Assembly (NCBI GenBank): GCA_009842245.1 | Contig: VYFT01000027.1 | Span: 1 to 32,722, forward strand | Length of the DNA: 32,722 nt | Origin: Gammaproteobacteria bacterium | GTDB taxonomy: Bacteria; Pseudomonadota; Gammaproteobacteria; Pseudomonadales; Azotimanducaceae | Direction of reading: 5' to 3' | Part shown: positions 7,943 through 16,100 of the stretch, in pieces | How positions within the stretch are numbered: position 1 is the stretch's first letter | Layout of the letters: each line of letters starts with the position of its first letter | Translations under genes and position numbers: made by a program | Notes under the pieces: generated by a model | What the model saw: only the letters and a program-made list of their open reading frames with translations | The model's database searches: none | What the model was told of the DNA's origin: nothing

Positions 7943-9787
7943 ATGTCTGTAGTGTCCAAAAACAGTCTTGTGCTTGCCGGTATATTCGCTGCTGGTCTTG
8001 CAGTAGGAATACTTGCGGTTGTCTCAATCCAAAACGTTGGTAAACGAAACGAGCATCTGACCCAAGATGTTGCTCGAGTCGATGTCGTGCAAACTTCTAC
8101 GGAGCGTGCCGACAATCGATCTTCAAAAAGCACACACATTGCCGGGCAATTCGAAGAAATCTTCAAACAACGTAGTACGGCTGAACAATACAAAGCACTA
8201 TACAACACCCTCTCCCGAACCAACGAACAGGAATTGAAAGAGTGGTGGAACCAGTCTAATAAGATTGAGCGCACTAGTCACCGGGAAATCGCGCAACAAG
8301 TCATACTCCGATATCTGAGCAAGATAGATCCTGAAGCAGCTCTTCAATACCTAAGTGAAGTCACGTTCCACCAAACGGATGCATTGTCAAGGACAATTTT
8401 TAGTGAGTGGGCGGTTTTAGACCTAGACGAAGCAATCAAAGCTGCCTCAAAACTTTTGGGTGCGCGACGAAGCGTAGCACTTGAATCAATCCTTGAAACC
8501 CGTGATGACCTATCTGAAGATAGACGTCTTGCGATTGCGGTGCAGCTCAATCGAATAGATACTTTCGATAAATTGAATAGCGAAATGAAAGCGCTTCACA
8601 GCATTGCAGACCCTAGTACATCGTGGGACATTTTGCTCAATGACAATGTTGATGATTCTCTACAGATTGGAGCTTTAGCACTAGTCGCGGAGCAGTGGCA
8701 GGGACAAATTGGTTTTGAAGTACTCTCGAAAATCTACCATTCTGGATTTGAAGACTTCGAAATCAAGAGATTGCTATTAGAGGCGATCGCGCAAGTGGAT
8801 CCAGCTCAGGCGTTGGAATTTGCCCGAGAGGTGTCCGATGAGAACGAACAGTCTTTTCTATCCGGCATAATTGTTGAGGAATGGGCTTCGACAGACCCAC
8901 TTGCAGCACTCGCTGCTGTTTCATCGTTTAAACCGGCCTCTCTATATTTTGATCTCGAAGAAGAAATCGGGGTAGTTTGGGCTAAGAATAAACCCTATGA
9001 ATTTATCCAGAGTATAGAACTAATGTCGGAGGGGTCTAGAGTGTGGCCGTTGGAGGTGGCTTTCGCGTACCTCACTCGTGAAGACCCACTAGGGGCAATC
9101 GAGTCACTTAGTTCTATGAAAGACTATGTTGGAAATACGACTACGATTCTACATCGAATTATTGAACAATGGGGCATGCTACAGCCTGAAGTTGCGACAA
9201 ATTGGATATTAAATGACTTTGACCAAGAGGACCCGTATCTTCGTTACTCGTTACTGGAGGAGACACTCCCCTCTCTGGCTCTCCAAGATCCACAAAAGGC
9301 ATTTGAAATCGCGCTAGAACAACCCACTCCAGACCACGGATTAGCATTCGGGTTAGATTTTAGGGTCATCTCGGAATTAGCGTGGCACGGCCGCGTCGAA
9401 CAAGCGATCGACCTTCTACCTCGAGCGCGTGAAAGTTCTAAAGCTTCTGCTTATGAGAGTGTTGGTAAGGCGTTGGTAGACAAAGGACAGGGACTAGACG
9501 CATTGGAACTGGGAAGCGATCTAAAGCCAAACCAACAACAGCGGTACTATCGTAGCATTATTCAAAGGTGGGCATGGGCCGATCCAACTGAGCTGTACGA
9601 GGCACTTGAAGATTTACCATCCAGTGATGCTCAGTCGTTGCAGTCGATTGCGGCATCAGAGCTACTCACCAGGCGGTTCAGTCGCCATCAAGTTTTAACT
9701 GATGAGCAGCTCGAACGAGCAAGATCCTTCCTTAACGACAACGATAGAAAGCGGGTGCAATTGATTGAAAGGCTCGAAAATCAATAG
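7943..9787 (+). CDS. SOL5: membrane-anchored periplasmic alpha-solenoid protein
   Basis: I choose the ATG at 7943 (614 residues). The frame opens earlier, with a GTG at 7892 that would add 17 residues, but from 7943 the N-terminus aligns codon for codon with SOL7 (MSxxSKxxLVxAG) and places the membrane helix (GLAVG as GxxxG) at about residues 9-31, as in the paralogues. Motifs KFE-like QFEEIF, WWNQSNKIERTSHR and RDDLS are present. Repeats include EWASTDPLAAL, LTREDPLGAI and LALQDPQKAF. The end is LTDEQLERARSFL plus a basic tail. It has no cysteine. A 55-base stretch near the linker is almost identical to SOL4. The start has only an A-rich leader, no clear Shine-Dalgarno. The gap to SOL4 is 66 bases. 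Confidence 0.83.
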   Translation: MSVVSKNSLVLAGIFAAGLAVGILAVVSIQNVGKRNEHLTQDVARVDVVQTSTERADNRSSKSTHIAGQFEEIFKQRSTAEQYKALYNTLSRTNEQELKEWWNQSNKIERTSHREIAQQVILRYLSKIDPEAALQYLSEVTFHQTDALSRTIFSEWAVLDLDEAIKAASKLLGARRSVALESILETRDDLSEDRRLAIAVQLNRIDTFDKLNSEMKALHSIADPSTSWDILLNDNVDDSLQIGALALVAEQWQGQIGFEVLSKIYHSGFEDFEIKRLLLEAIAQVDPAQALEFAREVSDENEQSFLSGIIVEEWASTDPLAALAAVSSFKPASLYFDLEEEIGVVWAKNKPYEFIQSIELMSEGSRVWPLEVAFAYLTREDPLGAIESLSSMKDYVGNTTTILHRIIEQWGMLQPEVATNWILNDFDQEDPYLRYSLLEETLPSLALQDPQKAFEIALEQPTPDHGLAFGLDFRVISELAWHGRVEQAIDLLPRARESSKASAYESVGKALVDKGQGLDALELGSDLKPNQQQRYYRSIIQRWAWADPTELYEALEDLPSSDAQSLQSIAASELLTRRFSRHQVLTDEQLERARSFLNDNDRKRVQLIERLENQ

Positions 9788-9940
9788 GAAATTCACCAGA
9801 AAATTTGAACGAACCGTTTGATCAGATAGGATCTTGGCGGAGGTTAGTGAAAAATCACCGATTTAAATGAACACAAATTCGAGACGTGAGCTATTTAAGG
9901 CAAAACAAACGTTGATCTAATAACAACTGGGAGAAGTTCA

Positions 9941-9943
9941 ATA
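9941..9943 (+). promoter_or_regulatory. ATA in the start-codon position of SOL6
   Basis: GGGAG at 9929-9933 is followed by a 7-base spacer and then ATA, in frame with SOL6. SOL3 has the same GGAG, 7-base spacing and ATG. The encoded residues after ATA (NLNRKYVIGITF) align with the N-terminus of SOL3 (NSRRLMGISF). This suggests that an original ATG mutated to ATA while the ribosome binding site stayed. Confidence 0.5.
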
Positions 9944-9961
9944 AATTTAAACCGCAAATAC

Positions 9962-11776
9962 GTGATCGGTATCACTTTCTTAGCCGGTCTAATGCTAGGG
10001 ATACTTGCCGTCTTCGTGGTGCAATACTTCGTTCCTCAAAAAGAACCTACGACCCACGGCATTGGTCAAAGTAACGTCGAGCGAACTGAGACAGAGAGTG
10101 CTCACAATCTACCATCAATGACCACGGTCGGCGTTGGTAAATTCGAACAGATCTTCGATGACCCTAGTCCCACTGAACAGTACCAAGCACTATACAACAC
10201 ACTCTCCCAAAATAATGAAAAGGAATTGAAGCGGTGGTGGATTCAGTCTCAGAAAATTGAGCGCGCTAGTCATCGAGAAATTGCGCAACACGTCATTCTC
10301 CAAAGTCTGACCGCAATAAATCCTCAAGAAGCTCTTCGGGCTCTAGACGATGCCTTGATGCTTGAAAGGGATGCTCTGTCAAGGACAATATTTAGCGAGT
10401 GGGCGTATTTGGACTTAGACGAAGCAATCTCCAGTGCCGCAAAACTTGCGGGAACTCAAAGAAGCGTCGCGGCCGAAGCAATCCTTAAATCCCGCGATGA
10501 TCTGTCTGCGGATAAACGTCGAGCGATCGCGGTGCAGTTAAAGCGGGAAGAAACTTACCTTAAACTGATTAGTGATGAGGAGGCATTTCAAAGTACTACA
10601 GATCCTGGTGAGTCATGGAACATTCTTCTCAATGACGATGTCGATGATTTACGACAGATGGGAACTCTAGCAATAGTCGCTGACGCGTGGCGGGAACAAA
10701 TTGGTTTTGAAATACTTTCGAAAATATACCATTCTGAATTTAAAGACTACCGGATCAAATGGAAGCTCGCGGCGACGATCGCACAAGGGGACCCAGCTCT
10801 TGCGTTCGAATATGCCCAAGGGGTGTCTGAGGAGAACGAACAGTCTTATTTGTCCGAGATAGTTGTTGAGGAATGGGCGCGTACAGACCCACAAGCCGCG
10901 CTAGCTGCTGCTTCAACCTTTGAAGCTTCCTCCGTAGTTGCTCATCTTGAAGAAGAAATCGCAGAGGTTTGGGCTAGAACTGAACCTTATGAATTGATCG
11001 GAAACATAGAACTTGTAGCGCAGGAGTCACGTGTTTCGCCATTGATATTAGCGTTTTCGCGCATCTCGCGTGAAGAACCACTAAGGGCAATTGAATCACT
11101 TAGTACCGTAGAAGACTCTGTTGGAAGTACGTCTCCAATCCTCCAACGAATTGTAAATGAATGGAGTCAACAACAACCGGAAGCCGCTACAGATTGGGTG
11201 TTAGATAACGTTGACCAAGAGGACCAACCCCTTCTTCAATCTCTACTGAAGGAAGTGCTGCCCTCTCTAGCTCGCCAAGATCCAAAAAAAGCCTTTGAAA
11301 TCGCGTTAAAACAACCTGTTCCCGACTTCAGCGAAGGGTTAGAGCTTCGGGTTATATCTCAATTAACCCAAGACGGCAATATCGAACTAGCGCTTAGCCT
11401 CCTACCTCGAGTGCGTGAAAAAAATACTCAAGAGTACGCTTACCACAATATTGCGTCAGCCATGGTAAAAAAAGGACGAACATTGGAAGCTTTGGAACTG
11501 GGACGTGATCTAGAACCACGACTGCAAGAATCTTACTATGGTAGAGTCGTTCAGACGTGGGCAAATACCGATCCCACAGGCCTTTACGCCTCACTTGAAG
11601 ATTTACCGACCAGTGCTACTCAAACAGATGCCGTATCTGCTCTCTTTCTTAGCAACGATGTCAGTCCAGTTTTAACTGATGATCAACTCGAACAAGCAAA
11701 ATCACTCTTAGACCCCGATGACGCAGCCCGAATACAAACTGGTACGGTGAAAGTCAATCGAAGTATTCCCTGTTAG
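9962..11776 (+). CDS. SOL6: membrane-anchored solenoid protein with eroded start codon
   Basis: This paralogue has 604 residues if counted from the GTG at 9962, the only canonical start. From there the protein would begin directly in the membrane helix (GLMLG as GxxxG) without the usual polar and basic tail. The frame is open back to 9899 and encodes family-like residues NLNRK just upstream, so the ancestral start was probably at 9941, now ATA. Motifs KFEQIF, WWIQSQKIERASHR and RDDLS are intact, as are the repeats (EWARTDPQAAL, ISREEPLRAI, LARQDPKKAF, TWANTDPTGLY). The end LTDDQLEQAKSLL is followed by a longer tail finishing in a single Cys, the only cysteine in SOL1-SOL7. The gap to SOL5 is about 155-175 bases. 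The gene may be poorly expressed; function is unknown. Confidence 0.75.
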   Translation: MIGITFLAGLMLGILAVFVVQYFVPQKEPTTHGIGQSNVERTETESAHNLPSMTTVGVGKFEQIFDDPSPTEQYQALYNTLSQNNEKELKRWWIQSQKIERASHREIAQHVILQSLTAINPQEALRALDDALMLERDALSRTIFSEWAYLDLDEAISSAAKLAGTQRSVAAEAILKSRDDLSADKRRAIAVQLKREETYLKLISDEEAFQSTTDPGESWNILLNDDVDDLRQMGTLAIVADAWREQIGFEILSKIYHSEFKDYRIKWKLAATIAQGDPALAFEYAQGVSEENEQSYLSEIVVEEWARTDPQAALAAASTFEASSVVAHLEEEIAEVWARTEPYELIGNIELVAQESRVSPLILAFSRISREEPLRAIESLSTVEDSVGSTSPILQRIVNEWSQQQPEAATDWVLDNVDQEDQPLLQSLLKEVLPSLARQDPKKAFEIALKQPVPDFSEGLELRVISQLTQDGNIELALSLLPRVREKNTQEYAYHNIASAMVKKGRTLEALELGRDLEPRLQESYYGRVVQTWANTDPTGLYASLEDLPTSATQTDAVSALFLSNDVSPVLTDDQLEQAKSLLDPDDAARIQTGTVKVNRSIPC

Positions 11777-11977
11777 CAATACTCTTTGAAAATATAATTA
11801 TTCATATACATCAACGTGTTGAAACTTTTGATTCAACCAAAGTATCATGATTTGCATCGTCGCCAGACAATAGCGATTTCACTTTGACAGCTACTATTTC
11901 CAACACTGTTTTCTGTCCTTAAAAATTGATTCAAGGGTAGCATAGAACCAATTTCACAACTTTGGCAAAAAAGAAAA

Positions 11978-13168
11978 ATGGCTAGTATGTCAAAACGCAT
12001 TCTTGTGATTGCAGGTACATTCGTGACTGGTCTTGCAGTAGGAATTCTCGCTGTTTTAGCATTCCAAAGCATACGTCCGCACGAGGAACATTCTTCACAA
12101 GACATTGCTCATGGTGAATTCGAGCAAACTTCGCCAAAGAGAAACAACAGTTCGTTATCGACAAGCACGGTTGGTGTTGGGAAATTCGAAGATATCTTCA
12201 AACACAAGAGTATCGTTGAACAATACAGCGTCCTTCAGGCCACCCTGTCGCACGCTACCGAGCCGGAATTAAAGCGGTGGTGGACTGAATCTAAGAAAAT
12301 AGCTCGGGACAGTCACCGCAAGATCGCACAACACGTGATTCTCCGATATCTGACGGCGAAAGATCCACACGAAGCTTTTCGGCTCATCGACGAAGTGTCA
12401 ATATTTCAAACCGAAGCAGCATTGACGACAGTTTTTAGCGAGTGGGCAGTGCTACACTTGGAAGGCGCGATCGAAGCTGCCGCCACGATGGTGAGTTCGC
12501 AGCGAAGAGTCGCCCTTGAAGCCATTCTCGAAACCCGCGACGATCTACCTGAAAACAGTCTTCGATCGATTGCGAGACAACTTGATAGTGAAGACACGTT
12601 TCTCAAAATGGTTAGTGAAGTAGAGGTGTCCAAGAGCATAGACGATCCAAAGGAGTCATGGGAAATTTTGCTCAATGACGATGTCGACGATGCTCTTCAA
12701 ATGGAAACGCTCGTGTTCGTCGCTACAGTTTGGTATGAACAAATTGGATTCGAAGTACTCTCGAAAATTTACTCAGAGATCGAGGACTACACAAGTCAAC
12801 GACAATTGTTGAGAGTCATTGCCCAGAAGGATCCAATTGGTGCATTGGACTATACCCGCGGGTTAACTGCCGACTACGATAAATTGAATTTATCCACAAT
12901 AATTGTTCGTGATTGGGCGAAAACTGATGCACAAGCTGCATTGGACGCGATCTCAACAATCGAGTCCTCTTCTTTCTCTTCAACACTTGAAGATGTAGTC
13001 GTGACAACTTGGGCGCGAACTACTCCGACCAAAGTGATTGAAAATATCGAATCGATATCGGAACATCACCGATTGTCTACTTTGGAAACAGCATTCGCAA
13101 CTCTCGCACGCGAGGACCCTATGAACGCTCTCACCAAGCTGAGCTTTAGAGATGAGTACATCTATTAA
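11978..13168 (+). CDS. SOL7: 3'-truncated solenoid paralogue
   Basis: The frame encodes 396 residues against about 600 in its neighbours. The start ATG, basic tail (SKR), membrane helix with GLAVG, linker, KFEDIF, WWTESKKIARDSHR and RDDLP motifs are all normal. The repeats run as far as LAREDPMNALTKLS. Homology then stops at about 13144 and seven unrelated codons lead to TAA. About 200 residues, the last five or so repeats, are missing. The sequence beyond 13144 is the antisense of the 3' end of the converging TPR gene, so this is a rearrangement junction rather than a simple nonsense mutation. It could still make a shorter membrane-anchored protein, but I regard it as a probable pseudogene. 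It has no cysteine and a weak ribosome binding site. Confidence 0.75.
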   Translation: MASMSKRILVIAGTFVTGLAVGILAVLAFQSIRPHEEHSSQDIAHGEFEQTSPKRNNSSLSTSTVGVGKFEDIFKHKSIVEQYSVLQATLSHATEPELKRWWTESKKIARDSHRKIAQHVILRYLTAKDPHEAFRLIDEVSIFQTEAALTTVFSEWAVLHLEGAIEAAATMVSSQRRVALEAILETRDDLPENSLRSIARQLDSEDTFLKMVSEVEVSKSIDDPKESWEILLNDDVDDALQMETLVFVATVWYEQIGFEVLSKIYSEIEDYTSQRQLLRVIAQKDPIGALDYTRGLTADYDKLNLSTIIVRDWAKTDAQAALDAISTIESSSFSSTLEDVVVTTWARTTPTKVIENIESISEHHRLSTLETAFATLAREDPMNALTKLSFRDEYIY

Positions 13169-16100
13169 TGTCGGTAAACTTTTGTCTTCAGGATTCACAT
13201 TTGGTCTTCCACTTCTCGCTGCTCGTCCTCGCGCCCCGTATTGATCGTACGTAATCTCACGCGACAAAAGCCCTTCACTAGGCCATTGAAGTAAGACGGG
13301 TTGAATGTTGCCTACTCTGTAGTTGCTACTTGAGGTTTTGCCAAGCGTAGTGGCATGCGATCCTCGCCAAACTGTTCGTAGTAGTTGTGCGGTTTCCTCT
13401 TGATTGGTCTGTTCACTCGAAACGACGGTCTGCAACCGAGTCATCATCGACTTTAAGTCGTCCGGGAGAATGTCATCGACCACATATCGTGTTCCAAACT
13501 CGTTCCTATTGAGGATCAATTTGAGAAAGAACGAAGGAGAGTATTGACCGTGGACCCGTACAGCATCATTACGCGCGATAATGCCTTCACGTACTTCGTT
13601 GTCCAAGAGATTCGGCCCTCCGTCCAAAGCAATTGCTAATGCTTGATCAAAGTTTCCGTTCTCAATGGCTATTAAGAAATATGACAACCGAATGAACTCT
13701 TCGCTTTTGTCGATTTCGTACAAGTTACGAAGGAAATAGACTAATTTTTCTAAGTCATCACTTTCAATGTAGTCACTGATTAATCGTACCAGCAAATGCT
13801 CGTTATCTGGAAATTTCTTAACGAGTGTCTCTTGAAGAAATGAGTACTCTGCACTGTCTATCATGTCTGCGTCAAAGTACCTCGAACTGTTTAAAATCGC
13901 AACGCCGAAGTCTACGTCGCTTATAGTGCCGTCTCTAATCTGTTGGATGGAATGCTCATATTGCTCTTTGAAAGGGGTATATATCAGATTTCGAACATAC
14001 ATTCCAAAGTAGAGGTTATTACTCGAGACGTCAATTAGTGTTCGGTATGCTGATTCCGTGTTTCCGGAATAAAAGTCGCGTAACAGAGAGACTTCTGACT
14101 CTGAAATTCCCGAAAGATCTTGCACATCCTCCACAAATTGAAAGAACAAATCGAGATTGGATTGATGTACCTCAAAGTTGAAAATCATCGGATCACAAAA
14201 ACTGCGAGCTTGCTTATCTTGCAAGTTCACTTTGCTCAGCAGAGTAGACGTTGCCTCGTCTACGCGTCTCAGAAGCTTTTTGTTGAGCGGAACACTTAGA
14301 ACTTTTCGGTGGAGTGAAAATAGATCAATTGTCAGTAATGAAATTCCCGATGGTCTGAGATTGTTGACGATGCGTTCGAAAAGAGCGACTAAGTTGTCTA
14401 CATCGCCCTTTTGCATAAAGTAATACTGCAAACTAGGGATGCTGCGATAATACGTTCCGAGAACTTTTTGAACATCTGCGTTGCGCCAAAAGTCGTCGTC
14501 GAATTCAGATAGTCTTCTACTGATTTGGTCTTCAATTTCGACCACAAGCGTAGGGTCGTTGATAAGAAGTTCGATCAGGTCGCTCGGTGATTCTCGAAAC
14601 GACGAGATAACGGTATTTAGTAGCCCTGAATACTCCCTTTCGTTCAGCACGTTGGATGCGTAGTGCAAAGTCGCGCGTAGATCTCCTTCGTCCAAGTATT
14701 GGTGAAAAAACGAATAAAGAGATTCCGTTGGTTCGACAATAGTACCAAGACGTGTGACTCTTTCGATGTTTTGCAGCTCGACGGCACTGTCAAACGCGAA
14801 TTCGACAAGTGTCTTATCTTCTGGGATCCCACTGAACTTTAAATCTTTGACATTCTCGACCAAAGCAGGTTTAGGTTCGATCCCGTTGTCCCAGAAGTGT
14901 AGTCGTAGAGTTTCAGCGAAACGCTCATCATTTCCAAAGTGAGATGCGAGGGCGAAGTCGATCTGTTCCGCAATTTCCGCTCTATTGACTGCGACAAACA
15001 ATCGACGTAAAGTTCGCGCGATGTAGTCGAGGCGTGAGAATCGAGACAACGAGAGATCACTTTCATTGTCGTCTCCTATAGCGTTCATTCTCTGATTTGC
15101 AAGATTGATGACCTTGGTGAACTCTTCGTCAAACAATTTGACAAACAGATCGGTCCTTGCCTGTGCGTTCTCTTCCTCATCAGGCCAAGTCGTGAGCAAA
15201 CCTTGCATTAGAACTTCATAGTAAGTGGTGAAAGTCTGTGGTAAGATAGCAGTGTTACTTGAGGCTTGGAGTTGTGTTTCGTGCAACTCAGTCGGTAGCG
15301 ATTGGATCAACTTAGTCAAGGCACTTGCGTACAACACGTTCGCGATGTCAAAGTGTCCATTTACCTCACGAAGTATCGCGGTTTTAGCGTTAAGTTCTAT
15401 ATCGTCTCGATTAACAGCCAAGGCTTGACTATACGCTGTAAGCGCGTGTCCGCTGTAAGCCTCAGCCATAAACAGGTCCCCTTTAGTCTTGGTCACATTC
15501 ATCAATCCTGTGATGTCTCGAACCAGAGCTAGCGACATTTCCGCTCCAAGTGTATCCCCTTGTGCCAGCAAAGTTCGTGCAATATTGACGTACACATCGG
15601 GAGGTAGCTGCTGGCGTAGACCGATTAGACGTCTCCCATAAATCAATTGACGATCAACATCTTTCACTTTTCGTAAATTCGAAAAACCAGCAATCGGAGT
15701 CGCCATAGTCACTATCTCGCGCAACACAGCTAATCTTCGAATACCAGCTTGGGACACCGAATTCTCTAAAGCTACAAATCCACCTTCATGATCGTTAGTC
15801 TCTAAAGCAATATCAGATAACAAACGATACAGGTAGAACTTATCATCCTGCTTAGTGAGCCGTTCCAATATAACTCGATGAGCCCATCGAAAAACCGCTT
15901 CGTTCTCAGTTGGTAACCTGTGGACGAACGAATGTTGCCCGACCATGTTGATGATACCGTCGATTGCTACGACAAATTCGTTGTCATCTCTAGCGTGCTC
16001 TGCCACGTATTGAAGAAGAGTCACAGCTTCTTCTGTTAAGTTGTTCTGCTTCATCAAATCAGCCATGAGTAGAAGATTGTCGCTGTGATCAGGTTGATCG

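Noticed and set aside
11818-11837. GTTGAA/TTCAAC inverted repeat between SOL6 and SOL7 as a terminator
   Set aside because: A 6-bp AT-rich stem with an 8-base loop and no T-run; too weak.
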